From an uncultured Sphingomonadaceae bacterium (lineage in GTDB: Bacteria; Pseudomonadota; Alphaproteobacteria; Sphingomonadales; Sphingomonadaceae): a stretch of 64,000 bases of DNA. Within the stretch, counting starts at the first letter, position 1, and every line of letters begins with the position of its first letter. The stretch covers positions 1 to 64,000 of the forward strand of contig CALLJS010000018.1 in the NCBI GenBank assembly GCA_938050045.1, read 5' to 3'. This document shows, one piece after another, positions 1-9,092 of the stretch. Under the pieces are notes generated by a model. It ran no database searches. It had not been told where the DNA came from and saw only the letters and a program-made list of their open reading frames with translations. The translations under genes were made by a program, and so were the position numbers.

Positions 1-2507
1 GCTGGTTTTTTAGCCGCTGTCTTTTTTGGTGCCGCTTTTTTGCGCTTTTTCGCAGGGCCTTTGGCCGCGCGTTCATCGATTAATTGCGCCGCTTCCTCAA
101 GCGTCAACTGATCTTTATCAACGCTCTTTGGAATGGTCGCATTGACATTCCCATCGGTGACATAGGGGCCATAGCGGCCATCCATCAGCTTAATTTCATC
201 TTCGCTGCGCGGATGCTTGCCCAAGATTTTAAGCGGCTCAGCCTTTGCACGGCCGCGCCCAGGGTTTTTGAGCGCATCGGCAATTTTGGCCACCGCTGCA
301 TTCATACCAATTTCAAAAACATCATTGGTATTATCAAGCTTAGCATATTTGCCATCGTGCAATAAATAGGGGCCATAGCGGCCAATGGCTGCGCTAATCT
401 CTTTACTGGTTTCAGGATGCTCACCAACCATGCGCGGCAGCGACAATAATTTCAAGGCCCATTCCAAACCAAAATCTTCCGCTAATATATCTTTAGGAAT
501 AGAAGCTCTTTTGGCTTCTTTGCCCTCACCCATTTGCACATAAGGGCCAAAACGGCCCGATTTGCGCATGACGGTTAAATCTGTCTCTGGGTGCACGCCC
601 AATTCGACATCTTCGCCGCCATCATCACCCGATGCGCCAGCCTGTCCAAATTTACGGGTAAATTTGCATTCTGGATAATTATTACAGGCGACAAAAGCAC
701 CATAACGCCCGCCGCGAAGGGCCAATTTTCCATCATCGCATTTGGGGCATTTACGCGGGTCGTTGCCGTCTTCTGTTTCTGGGAAAAGATAAGGGCTAAG
801 AAATTTATCCAATTCGGCGGTAATATCGGATGGTTTTTGCTCCATAACCTCGGCTGTTTTTGGCTTAAAATCATGCCAAAAATCGCCCAACACTTTTTTA
901 TACTCAGCCTTACCATCGCTCACTTCATCGAGCTTATCTTCGAGTGCTGCGGTAAATTCATAGGCTACATAACGTTCAAAAAACCGTTCTAGAAATGCTG
1001 TTAAAAGTCGCCCCGACTCCTCTGCAAAGAAACGCTTTTGTTCAATACGAACATAGTTGCGATCTTTCAAAACTTGCAGCGTCGCCGCATAGGTGGATGG
1101 ACGGCCAATGCCCAATTCCTCAAGACGTTTCACCAAGCTAGCCTCTGAATAACGCGGTGCGGGCTGGGTAAAATGTTGATGTTTTTCAACAAGCTTTTTA
1201 ACGGGCTTCTCACCAACAGACATGGGCGGTAAAATAGCAGCATCATCGCTTTTGCTGTCATCTCGGCCTTCTTCATAAAGCGCCATGAAACCAGGAAATT
1301 TAACTATTTGACCGTTTGCGCGCAATGTTAATTGACCTGTTGCATCGATAAAATCAACCGCCGTGCGTTCCAATCGCGCTGCGCTCATCTGGCTAGCCAT
1401 CGCGCGTTTGAATATCAGATCATATAATTTCCCATGATCGCCTGACCCCATTTTATCTTTTGAAAAGTTGGTTGGCCGTATGGCCTCGTGCGCCTCTTGC
1501 GCATTTTTAGCTTTGCTTTTGTATAGGCGCGGCTTGTCTGGAATATATCCGCCATCATAACGATCTGATATGGCTTTGCGCGCCTGCGATATTGCACTTG
1601 GATCCATTTGAACGCCATCGGTACGCATATATGTTATCGAACCATCTTCATAAAGCTGCTGAGCAATGCGCATAGTATGGCTGGCAGCAAAGCCTAATTT
1701 ACGCGCTGCCTCTTGCTGTAATGTAGATGTGGTGAAAGGAGGCTGTGGGTTGCGCGTTGTTGGTTTTGTTTCAACGCGATCAATCGCTAGGCTAGAATCT
1801 TTAACAGCAACCATGGCTTTTTGCGCCACTTTTTCATCACCAAGCGATAATTTCTCTAATTTCTCTCCATTATAATGCGTTAAACGCGATTGAAATTCTT
1901 GTCCCTTATGCTCCAATTGCGCTGTAATAGACCAATATTCATCGCTCTTAAACGATTCTATCTCTCTTTCACGCTCTACTATCAAACGCAAAGCAACAGA
2001 TTGCACACGGCCAGCAGATTTGGCACCAGGTAATTTGCGCCACAGCACAGGAGAGAGGGTAAAGCCAACCAAATAATCAAGCGCGCGCCGCGCCAAATAT
2101 GCCTCGATTAAATCCACATCCAATTCACGCGGATTAGCCATAGCTTCGCTCACAGCGGCTTTTGTAATTGCATTAAAAGTCACGCGCTGCACTTCATCGG
2201 GCAAGCGTTTTTTAGCTTTTAATACTTCCAAAACGTGCCAACTAATGGCTTCTCCCTCGCGGTCAGGGTCAGTCGCTAGGATCAATCGATCGGCTGTTTT
2301 TGCCAAATCAGCAATTGCTTTTAATTGCTTTGTCTTATCGGCATAGGGTTGCCACTTCATGGCAAAATCATCATCAGGATCAACCGAGCCATCTTTTGGC
2401 GGCAAGTCTCTAACATGGCCATAAGAGGCGAGAACTTTGAAATCTCCGCCCAAATATTTTTCAATGGTTTTGGCTTTTGCAGGTGATTCAACAATGACTA
2501 ATTGCAT
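1..2507 (-). CDS. topA: DNA topoisomerase I (type IA), 3' end outside window
   Basis: Relaxes negatively supercoiled DNA by cutting one strand through a 5'-phosphotyrosine. The reading frame starts at the ATG at 2507 with MQLVIVESPAKAKTIEK, the classic TopA N-terminus (Toprim domain). The active-site tyrosine lies in ITYMRTDGV at about residue 293. Cysteine-bearing zinc-ribbon segments occupy the C-terminal third, around positions 520-720. The last codons visible at the window edge are lysine- and alanine-rich (AAKKP), the usual basic tail. About 835 codons are visible, so only a short end is missing. It follows dprA on the same strand after a probable terminator, so it may have its own promoter in 2508-2640. 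The identification is firm; the stop codon is not seen. Confidence 0.96.
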   Translation of the reverse strand, partial: MQLVIVESPAKAKTIEKYLGGDFKVLASYGHVRDLPPKDGSVDPDDDFAMKWQPYADKTKQLKAIADLAKTADRLILATDPDREGEAISWHVLEVLKAKKRLPDEVQRVTFNAITKAAVSEAMANPRELDVDLIEAYLARRALDYLVGFTLSPVLWRKLPGAKSAGRVQSVALRLIVEREREIESFKSDEYWSITAQLEHKGQEFQSRLTHYNGEKLEKLSLGDEKVAQKAMVAVKDSSLAIDRVETKPTTRNPQPPFTTSTLQQEAARKLGFAASHTMRIAQQLYEDGSITYMRTDGVQMDPSAISQARKAISDRYDGGYIPDKPRLYKSKAKNAQEAHEAIRPTNFSKDKMGSGDHGKLYDLIFKRAMASQMSAARLERTAVDFIDATGQLTLRANGQIVKFPGFMALYEEGRDDSKSDDAAILPPMSVGEKPVKKLVEKHQHFTQPAPRYSEASLVKRLEELGIGRPSTYAATLQVLKDRNYVRIEQKRFFAEESGRLLTAFLERFFERYVAYEFTAALEDKLDEVSDGKAEYKKVLGDFWHDFKPKTAEVMEQKPSDITAELDKFLSPYLFPETEDGNDPRKCPKCDDGKLALRGGRYGAFVACNNYPECKFTRKFGQAGASGDDGGEDVELGVHPETDLTVMRKSGRFGPYVQMGEGKEAKRASIPKDILAEDFGLEWALKLLSLPRMVGEHPETSKEISAAIGRYGPYLLHDGKYAKLDNTNDVFEIGMNAAVAKIADALKNPGRGRAKAEPLKILGKHPRSEDEIKLMDGRYGPYVTDGNVNATIPKSVDKDQLTLEEAAQLIDERAAKGPAKKRKKAAPKKTAAKKP

Positions 2508-2640
2508 AATTTATCGTGTTCTTTTCTGTTTTAGATACGCTAAAAATGGCGTAACATTGCTGTTACATGGTCAACCCGCTGCACCTTAAAGCGCAAAATT
2601 TCAAGTCTAAAATTATCTGCCATTGTTTCTGAACTTAGGA

Positions 2641-2662
2641 AAAAGGCATGAAATGTCCTTTT
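2641..2662. terminator. Probable intrinsic terminator after dprA
   Basis: AAAAGG-CAT-GAA-ATG-T-CCTTTT folds into a stem with one bulged base. It is flanked by an A/T homopolymer of ten bases on one side and a run of A on the other. On the minus strand it lies just after dprA and ends in T6, so it most likely ends the plsY-dprA transcript before topA. Symmetric A and T flanks mean it could work in both directions. Confidence 0.55.
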
Positions 2663-2685
2663 TTTTTTGAATAGAGTATTATGCG

Positions 2686-3807
2686 CTAATGTAACATTCG
2701 AACCCTTGCACCAGCACCTCTCTCAAGCCTACCAGCCAGCTCTAATTCCAATAATATCATTTGCATATTTGCCGCGCTCAATGATGATTGCCTTACCAAT
2801 TCGTCCACCGAAACAAATGTCATTCCCAATAATGAAATGACATCTTCTCGCTCATCCTCATTGGGTTCGGCGTTGCTATCTTCTGCCCAATCATCATGAA
2901 TGTCTTCAAAACTCTGCCACTTTCCCTCTGAAACTTGACCCGTGAAACTTGTAAGCAGCTCGGCAATATCATCGGCACTTTGCACCAAATTTGCACCCTC
3001 TCTTATTAATTGATTACATCCACGCGATCTGGCGTCTAGCGGCGAACCTGGAATAGCCATCACCTCTCGGCCTAATTCCCCCGATAAGCGCGCTGTAATT
3101 AAGGAGCCGGACTTTGGCGCGGCCTCCACAACCACAGTACCCATCGATAAGCCAGCGATTATTCTGTTACGATTGGGGAAATGGCGCGCAATCGGCTTTG
3201 TACCATATATTTCTTCGGTTAGGACAATGTCTTTATCAGCCAAATTATTTTGTAAATCGGCATTTTCTGGCGGATAAGCGATATTTATTCCGCCCGCGAT
3301 AACAGCGGCAGTGCCGCCGCCGCCCGCCCCCATGTGCACCGCAGTATCGATACCGCGCGCCAACCCCGAAACGACGGTAAAACCTCTCTCTTTTAAATCA
3401 TAAGATAATGTCCTGGCAAATCGGCAAGCCGCTGCGGAAGCATTACGCGCGCCTACAATCGCCACCATAGGTTTTTGTAAACACTCTTTATTACCGCGAA
3501 CGATTAAACAAGCAGGTGCAGATTCCATTTGAGCCAGCAAAGTAGGATAATCATCGCTTCCCAAAAATATTAATTGCGCCCCTAAATTATGTGATTTTTT
3601 AATCTCATCTTCTATTCTTTTAGGATCAGCTAAGCTGATAGCTCGCCCTTTTCCGCGCGATGCTAATTCAGGCAAGGCATCAATCGCTTTTTGAGCACCG
3701 CCAAAACGCCCCAATAGTTGACGGAAAGTAACAGGGCCAATATTTTGCGAACGAATAAGACGCAGTCTTGCAAATGCCTCTTTATCGGTCAGTCCATTGG
3801 CGATCAC
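2686..3807 (-). CDS. dprA: DNA-processing protein DprA/Smf
   Basis: DprA loads RecA onto incoming single-stranded DNA during natural transformation. The 373-residue protein has an N-terminal helical region (LRLIRSQNIGPVTFRQLL). A Rossmann-like core follows, with VAIVGARNASAAACRFA and VVSGLARGIDTAVHMGA at about residues 113-160, and the conserved IPGSPLD segment near 250. A small winged-helix region lies at the C-terminus (VDELVRQSSLSAANMQMIL). Its first codon overlaps the end of plsY by four bases, so the two are translationally coupled. comEC, another competence gene, lies at 46-48 kb, so a DNA-uptake route may exist, although dprA and comEC persist in many species never shown to be competent. 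Confidence 0.95.
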   Translation of the reverse strand: MIANGLTDKEAFARLRLIRSQNIGPVTFRQLLGRFGGAQKAIDALPELASRGKGRAISLADPKRIEDEIKKSHNLGAQLIFLGSDDYPTLLAQMESAPACLIVRGNKECLQKPMVAIVGARNASAAACRFARTLSYDLKERGFTVVSGLARGIDTAVHMGAGGGGTAAVIAGGINIAYPPENADLQNNLADKDIVLTEEIYGTKPIARHFPNRNRIIAGLSMGTVVVEAAPKSGSLITARLSGELGREVMAIPGSPLDARSRGCNQLIREGANLVQSADDIAELLTSFTGQVSEGKWQSFEDIHDDWAEDSNAEPNEDEREDVISLLGMTFVSVDELVRQSSLSAANMQMILLELELAGRLERGAGARVRMLH

Positions 3808-4424
3808 GCGCTACCAACTTTTGGTTCATTTCCAGAGATAAGCCTAGCTATATTTTCGCGGTGTCGCCAAATGATAAATAGAGTGCATAGTGCTAAAATC
3901 AGAGCAATTTTGGGTCCACCTAAATAGAATGCCGCTATTGGCGCACTCAATGATGCCAATATCCCAGCCAGAGAAGAAATACGCGCTAAGGCCAATGTTC
4001 CAATCCAAAGAGCCGCGAATAACAATCCAACGGGCCAACAAAGTGCCAATGCGATACCAGCATAGGTGGCGACCCCTTTTCCGCCATTAAATTTAAGCCA
4101 TAGGGGGTAGAGATGCCCTAAAAATGCTCCTAGAGCAGCCATTAATCCTGCATCCAATGCATTGCCTATCCCATAGCTATCCGCAATAAATTGCGCAATC
4201 CAAACCGCCGCAGCCCCTTTGAGCAAATCCAATAATAATGTGGCTGCTGCTAATCCCTTACGTCCTGTTCTTAGAACATTGGTAGCACCAATATTACCCG
4301 AACCTATGGATCGTAAATCCCCAGCTCCTGTGATCCGCGTCAACACTATACCAAATGCTATAGACCCAATAGCATATCCCACGAGCAAAAAAGGCCAATG
4401 TTCTGCAATATTAAATTCCATCAT
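3804..4424 (-). CDS. plsY: Glycerol-3-phosphate acyltransferase PlsY
   Basis: Inner-membrane enzyme that moves an acyl group from acyl phosphate to glycerol-3-phosphate, the first step of phospholipid synthesis. At 206 residues it is the usual size, with about five hydrophobic segments. All three family motifs are visible: SIGSGNIGATNVLRTGRKG near residue 40, GHLYPLWLKFNGGKGVAT near 103-120, and the C-terminal IIWRHRENIARL. It overlaps dprA by four bases. The promoter should lie in the 126-bp gap shared with the divergent murI. Confidence 0.95.
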   Translation of the reverse strand: MMEFNIAEHWPFLLVGYAIGSIAFGIVLTRITGAGDLRSIGSGNIGATNVLRTGRKGLAAATLLLDLLKGAAAVWIAQFIADSYGIGNALDAGLMAALGAFLGHLYPLWLKFNGGKGVATYAGIALALCWPVGLLFAALWIGTLALARISSLAGILASLSAPIAAFYLGGPKIALILALCTLFIIWRHRENIARLISGNEPKVGSA

Positions 4425-4550
4425 CTTGTCCTCTCAAAATAATATAACCTAGCCTATCGCCAATATCTAATTGCTGCAAGAGTTTCACTATTTATTCATA
4501 ATGATAAATCAAACTTGCGGCGCGGCGATTAGCAACCTAGATGATATGGA

Positions 4551-5357
4551 ATGAGCAATGCGCAATCACCCATATTATTTTTGGACAGCGGTATCGGCGG
4601 TCTATCTGTCATGCAGGCCGCCGCAAAAATTATGCCGCATCAAAAATTTCTCTATGCTGCGGATTATGCCGGCGCGCCTTATGGGACAAAAAGCGAAGCT
4701 GAAATAGCATCGCGCGTTCCTGCTTTGCTTGGCCGCTTAGCTGAACGGTATAAGCCCAGCCTTATCACCATTGCTTGCAATACAGCTTGCACCATTGCGT
4801 TACCCCATGTTCGCGCGGCGCTTAATTTGCCAATTGTAGGCACAGTTCCAGCGATTAAACCCGCCTCGTTGATGACCAAAACAGGTGTTATCGGATTGCT
4901 CGGAACGAACGCCACCATTCGCCAACCCTATATTGTTCGATTGAAAGATCGTTTTGCGCCCGATTATATCATGCTAAATCATGGTGCTCCTGAATTGGTC
5001 AATGCTGCTGAAGCCAAATTACGCGGTGATACAGTTAATCTCGACATTTTAGCACAAGCATTATCTGGTTTAACGAACCAGAAGCATGGCGATAAATTAG
5101 ATCATATCATATTAGGGTGCACGCATTTTCCTTTGCTGATGGAAGAATTGAAACATCTGATGCCAGAGATGGTATTTTTGGATGGTGCAGATGGAATTGC
5201 AAGGCAAATTGAGCGTTTAATGATCGATAATAAAACACCGCCAGCGCAAGATGGCATTCCTAAACATCATTTCATAACGAGTGGTAATTTAGAAGGTATC
5301 AGCGCCTATAAGCCAGCTCTCAAAGGGTATGGTTTTGCTGAATATGCTCAGATTTAA
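4551..5357 (+). CDS. murI: Glutamate racemase
   Basis: Makes D-glutamate for peptidoglycan by a two-cysteine, cofactor-free racemisation. The 268-residue protein shows FLDSGIGGLSVM at the N-terminus, the first catalytic cysteine in TIACNTACTIALPHVR at about residue 75-80, and the second in HIILGCTHFPLLMEEL at about residue 185. Length and motif spacing are normal. It is divergent from plsY and followed by a 134-bp AT-rich gap before hemA, so the two may be transcribed separately. Confidence 0.95.
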   Translation: MSNAQSPILFLDSGIGGLSVMQAAAKIMPHQKFLYAADYAGAPYGTKSEAEIASRVPALLGRLAERYKPSLITIACNTACTIALPHVRAALNLPIVGTVPAIKPASLMTKTGVIGLLGTNATIRQPYIVRLKDRFAPDYIMLNHGAPELVNAAEAKLRGDTVNLDILAQALSGLTNQKHGDKLDHIILGCTHFPLLMEELKHLMPEMVFLDGADGIARQIERLMIDNKTPPAQDGIPKHHFITSGNLEGISAYKPALKGYGFAEYAQI

Positions 5358-5471
5358 CGAGGATATTATTTTTTCAATCACTGTTAATAATATAATGAAT
5401 TGGTCTGTTTCGATTAAATAAATTAATTAATCTGTTAATTTTATCGTGCAAATGTTGAAATTTATCAACGA

Positions 5472-5491
5472 TTGCAGCATAGGGGCTGCAA
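5472..5491 (+). promoter_or_regulatory. Hairpin presenting the hemA ribosome-binding site
   Basis: TTGCAGC (5472-5478) and GCTGCAA (5485-5491) are perfect 7-bp inverted repeats. The six-base loop ATAGGG carries most of the Shine-Dalgarno AGGGG (5481-5485). The last base of the stem touches the ATG at 5492. Formation of the stem would place the ribosome-binding site in a tight loop, so it could modulate hemA translation. This is seen in the sequence; the regulatory role is inference. Confidence 0.45.
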
Positions 5492-6766
5492 ATGAACACA
5501 ATAGTGAGTCTTAACAAAGCCAATGTTATGAATGAAAAAACTATTCTAAATTACGACCATATTTTTGATAAAGCCATTGATCGCTTGCATAGCGAGGGAC
5601 GCTATCGGATTTTTATCGATATATTACGCAATAAGGGAAAATTCCCCAATGCGCGCTGTTTTGCTGGTCATAATGGCCCTAAAGAGATTACCGTTTGGTG
5701 TTCCAACGATTATTTGTGCATGGGCCAACACCCCAAAGTCATCGAAGCGATGGAAGCCGCCTTGCATGACGTTGGTGCTGGCTCTGGTGGTACGCGAAAC
5801 ATTGGCGGCAATACCCATATTCATGTTCAACTAGAGCGTGAGTTAGCCGAGCTGCATAACAAAGATGGCGCATTATTATTCACATCAGGCTATGTTTCCA
5901 ACGAGGCGACATTATCAACACTCGCCAAATTATTGCCTGAATGCGAAATATTCTCTGACGAATTAAACCATGCGTCTATGATTGCGGGAATAAGAAATTC
6001 TGGTTGCCCCAAACATGTGTTTCGGCATAATGATCTCAAACATCTCGAAACATTATTAGCGGCGACTGATCCCAATGTTCCAAAATTAATCGCCTTTGAA
6101 AGCGTTTATTCGATGGATGGCGATATTGCGCCTATCAAGGCGATTTGCGACTTAGCCGATACATATAATGCTATCACCTATTGCGATGAAGTGCATGCCG
6201 TCGGAATGTATGGCGCGCATGGCGGCGGCATTACCGAACGTGATGATGTGGCAAAGCGCGTCACGATCATAGAAGGTACATTGGGTAAAGCCTATGGCGT
6301 AATGGGCGGTTATATTGCAGCCGATCAGAATATTATCGATGTCGTACGCAGCTATGCGCCTGGGTTCATCTTCACCACATCATTGTCTCCCGTTCTTGCC
6401 GCTGGCGTGCTCGCGGCGGTTAAGCATCTTAAGCAAAGCAATGAAGAGCGTGATGCGCAGCAAAAAAATGCGCAATCGCTGAAAGAGAAATTATCAAATG
6501 CTGGCCTTCCAGTGCTGATGAGCAATACACATATTGTTCCATTGATGGTTGGTGATCCAATAAAAGCCAAAAAAATTAGCGATATATTATTAGCCGAATA
6601 TGGCATATATGTTCAGCCGATAAATTATCCAACGGTGCCGCGCGGCACAGAAAGATTACGCTTCACACCTGGGCCTCAGCATGATGAGGCTATGATGGTG
6701 GACCTGACACAAGCATTGATCGAAATCTGGGATCGCTTGGAATTAGAATTAGAAAAAGCGGCTTAA
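5492..6766 (+). CDS. hemA: 5-aminolevulinate synthase
   Basis: PLP enzyme joining glycine and succinyl-CoA to give 5-aminolevulinate, the first haem precursor in the C4 (Shemin) pathway typical of alphaproteobacteria. The protein is 424 residues. Key regions are [36 protein letters not shown], the [14 protein letters not shown] and [12 protein letters not shown] aspartate region, and the PLP lysine in [14 protein letters not shown] near residue 266. The start at 5492 has AGGGG six bases upstream. Family members often begin nearer the internal ATG at 5528, which would shorten the protein by about 12 residues. A 7-bp hairpin surrounds the ribosome-binding site. Confidence 0.96.
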   Translation: MNTIVSLNKANVMNEKTILNYDHIFDKAIDRLHSEGRYRIFIDILRNKGKFPNARCFAGHNGPKEITVWCSNDYLCMGQHPKVIEAMEAALHDVGAGSGGTRNIGGNTHIHVQLERELAELHNKDGALLFTSGYVSNEATLSTLAKLLPECEIFSDELNHASMIAGIRNSGCPKHVFRHNDLKHLETLLAATDPNVPKLIAFESVYSMDGDIAPIKAICDLADTYNAITYCDEVHAVGMYGAHGGGITERDDVAKRVTIIEGTLGKAYGVMGGYIAADQNIIDVVRSYAPGFIFTTSLSPVLAAGVLAAVKHLKQSNEERDAQQKNAQSLKEKLSNAGLPVLMSNTHIVPLMVGDPIKAKKISDILLAEYGIYVQPINYPTVPRGTERLRFTPGPQHDEAMMVDLTQALIEIWDRLELELEKAA

Positions 6767-6787
6767 AATAGAAGCTAGAGCCAGTTC

Positions 6788-7798
6788 CTAGCGACGCTTG
6801 CCGATAATTTTTGCATAGCTGGCCTTATCCACATTTCCGCCCGATAAGATTAGCACTATAGTGTTCACATCATCGGAGAAATTGACTCTACCGCTCAGCA
6901 CCGCCGCCAAAGCTGCCGCACCGCCTGGTTCGACCACGACGCGCAATCTGTCATAGGCAAAGCGCATCGCATTTTCGACTTCTACTTCTGATACTGAAAC
7001 AGCATCAGCATTGCATTCATCTAATATCTCAAATGTTTTTTCTGAAACCCGCATAGTTTGCAGCGCATCACAAGCTGTATTGGGCGGTTTATCACCGACA
7101 GGCACTATATAACCAGCACGCAATGAATTGCCCATATCATCCCAGCCTTCTGGTTCGACAATCGTAATTTTAGCATCTGGAATAGCCAATTTTGAGCCGG
7201 CTGCTAGCCCGCCCCCGCCGCAACAGGCGATAATATGACCGATAGATCCCTTACCCATAGCCGCCAATTGTGCCGAGGCCTCTAGCATAGCGCTGCCCTG
7301 TCCCTCTATGATCCATGGGTCATCAAAGCTAGGAACAATGCGCGCGCCTGTATCGCTGGAAATCTGCGCCGCAATCTCTTCGCGGCTTTCACCTATCCGA
7401 TTATAGCCGATGATTGTAGCGCCCAAAGCCGTCGTATTATCCAGTTTCGCCGTTGGCGCATCTTCTGGCATTATGATGATAGCATTTATACCAAGCTTTT
7501 TCGCAGCCCAAGCAACGCCTTGCGCATGATTGCCGCTAGAGAATGCTACGACCCCTTTGGCGCGATCTTTAGCATTCAAATCGCTTAAACGATGCCATGC
7601 TCCACGGATTTTGAATGCCCCTATCGGTTGCAAACACTCCGCTTTGCACCAAATCATGCGACCATCAATTTCGATGGGCAATAGCGGCGTTGGCGGCAAT
7701 ATTTTGGTAATTTTAGTCGCTGCGCGTTGCACACCTGCTCTACTGGCTTTGCGATTAGGGTCGATTAACTGTAAAGGCATCTCTTGCTCTATGGTCAT
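6788..7798 (-). CDS. Threonine/serine dehydratase (PLP, fold type II)
   Basis: Probably deaminates threonine or serine to 2-oxobutyrate or pyruvate. The 336-residue protein has the PLP lysine in PIGAFKIRGAWHRL near residue 52, the asparagine loop SSGNHAQGVAWAA, the phosphate-binding glycine loop CCGGGGLAAG near 195, and the C-terminal ILSGGNVD. There is no C-terminal ACT regulatory domain, so it resembles the catabolic (TdcB-like) or serine racemase-like group rather than isoleucine-feedback-inhibited IlvA. It converges with hemA and diverges from the polyamine genes with only 47 bp between. Substrate is inferred from the family and remains open among threonine, serine and hydroxyaspartate. 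Confidence 0.85.
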   Translation of the reverse strand: MTIEQEMPLQLIDPNRKASRAGVQRAATKITKILPPTPLLPIEIDGRMIWCKAECLQPIGAFKIRGAWHRLSDLNAKDRAKGVVAFSSGNHAQGVAWAAKKLGINAIIIMPEDAPTAKLDNTTALGATIIGYNRIGESREEIAAQISSDTGARIVPSFDDPWIIEGQGSAMLEASAQLAAMGKGSIGHIIACCGGGGLAAGSKLAIPDAKITIVEPEGWDDMGNSLRAGYIVPVGDKPPNTACDALQTMRVSEKTFEILDECNADAVSVSEVEVENAMRFAYDRLRVVVEPGGAAALAAVLSGRVNFSDDVNTIVLILSGGNVDKASYAKIIGKRR

Positions 7799-7845
7799 TG
7801 CGCTTTATAGGATAATAAAGAATCTTCATCAAGTAAGGCACAATA

Positions 7846-9081
7846 ATGGGCGATATAATAATCATTGGGGCTGGCGGCGTGGCATCAGTTGCGGCGCATA
7901 AAATGGCACAATTACAAATAACCGAAGAAGGTTTGTTCGATAAAATCTCTATCGCAAGCCGCACGATAAGCAAATGCCATGCTATTGCGGAATCGGTTTT
8001 GGAACGGCACGATGTTATAATTGATTGCTATCAAATAGATGCCGACAATGTATCCGAAACAACCAAATTATTGCAAAATATCAAACCCGATTTGCTGGTT
8101 AATCTGGCTCTTCCTTACCAAGATTTGCACCTGATGGAGGCCTGTCTTGCAGCGGGCGTACATTATATAGATACCGCGAATTATGAACCTTTGGACGTCG
8201 CTAAATTTGAATATCATTGGCAATGGGATTATCATGATAGGTTCAAAAAAGCTGGCCTAACCGCTTTATTAGGCAGCGGATTTGATCCTGGTGTCACCAG
8301 CGTTTTCACGACATATTTGCGCAAACATCATTTTGATCGCATCGACACATTGGATATATTGGACTGTAATGGCGGCGAAAATGACCAAGCCTTTGCCACC
8401 AATTTTAACCCGGAAATCAATATCCGCGAAGTGACCGCTGTTGCGCGACACTGGGAAAAGAAAGACGGTAAAAATGGTGATTGGGTCGAAACGCCGCCCA
8501 TGTCCGTCAGACAAGAGTTTGATTTTGAAGGCGTTGGCCCAAAAAATATGTATCTGATGTACCATGAGGAAATAGAGAGCCTTAAAACCCATCTGCCAGA
8601 AATCAACCGCATAAGATTTTGGATGACCTTTGGCGATGAATATATCAAACATCTCACCGTGCTGCAAAATGTTGGGATGACGCGCATTGATCCTATCATC
8701 TATGAAGGCAAAGAAATTATCCCGCTGCAATTTTTGAAATCGGTTCTTCCCGAACCCGCATCATTGGGTGATAGCACCAAAGGCAAGACCAATATCGGCT
8801 GCATCGCAACGGGAATTGGCAAAGACGGTAAAGAAAAAACTATCTATATCAATAATATATGCGATCATGAAGATGCTTATCGTGAGACTGGCAATCAAGC
8901 GGTCAGCTATACCACGGGCGTTCCCGCAATGATTGGCGCGGCAATGCTAATCAGCGGTCAATGGTCTGGTGATGGCGTGTTCAACATCGAACAATTTGAT
9001 CCCGATCCCTTTATGGATATGCTAAACCGTCATGGCTTACCTTGGCAGATAAAAGAACTCGGCGGGCCATTGGATTTTTAA
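7846..9081 (+). CDS. Carboxynorspermidine/carboxyspermidine dehydrogenase (saccharopine dehydrogenase family)
   Basis: Condenses aspartate semialdehyde with a diamine (putrescine or diaminopropane) and reduces the imine with NADPH to give carboxyspermidine or carboxynorspermidine. The 411-residue protein starts with a Rossmann dinucleotide site, IIIIGAGGVASVAAHKMAQ. It carries SRTISKCHAIAESV and later GSGFDPGVTSVFTTYLRK, typical of this branch rather than of lysine-pathway saccharopine enzymes. The next gene, 11 bp downstream, is the matching decarboxylase, and ornithine decarboxylase follows. That context argues strongly for the S-adenosylmethionine-independent spermidine route. Whether spermidine or norspermidine is made cannot be told from sequence. 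Confidence 0.9.
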   Translation: MGDIIIIGAGGVASVAAHKMAQLQITEEGLFDKISIASRTISKCHAIAESVLERHDVIIDCYQIDADNVSETTKLLQNIKPDLLVNLALPYQDLHLMEACLAAGVHYIDTANYEPLDVAKFEYHWQWDYHDRFKKAGLTALLGSGFDPGVTSVFTTYLRKHHFDRIDTLDILDCNGGENDQAFATNFNPEINIREVTAVARHWEKKDGKNGDWVETPPMSVRQEFDFEGVGPKNMYLMYHEEIESLKTHLPEINRIRFWMTFGDEYIKHLTVLQNVGMTRIDPIIYEGKEIIPLQFLKSVLPEPASLGDSTKGKTNIGCIATGIGKDGKEKTIYINNICDHEDAYRETGNQAVSYTTGVPAMIGAAMLISGQWSGDGVFNIEQFDPDPFMDMLNRHGLPWQIKELGGPLDF

Positions 9082-9092
9082 GGCGCAGATGA

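Noticed and set aside
591-992. 133-codon open frame antisense to topA
   Set aside because: topA is read cleanly on the minus strand with its zinc-ribbon cysteines here; the plus-strand frame is a shadow.
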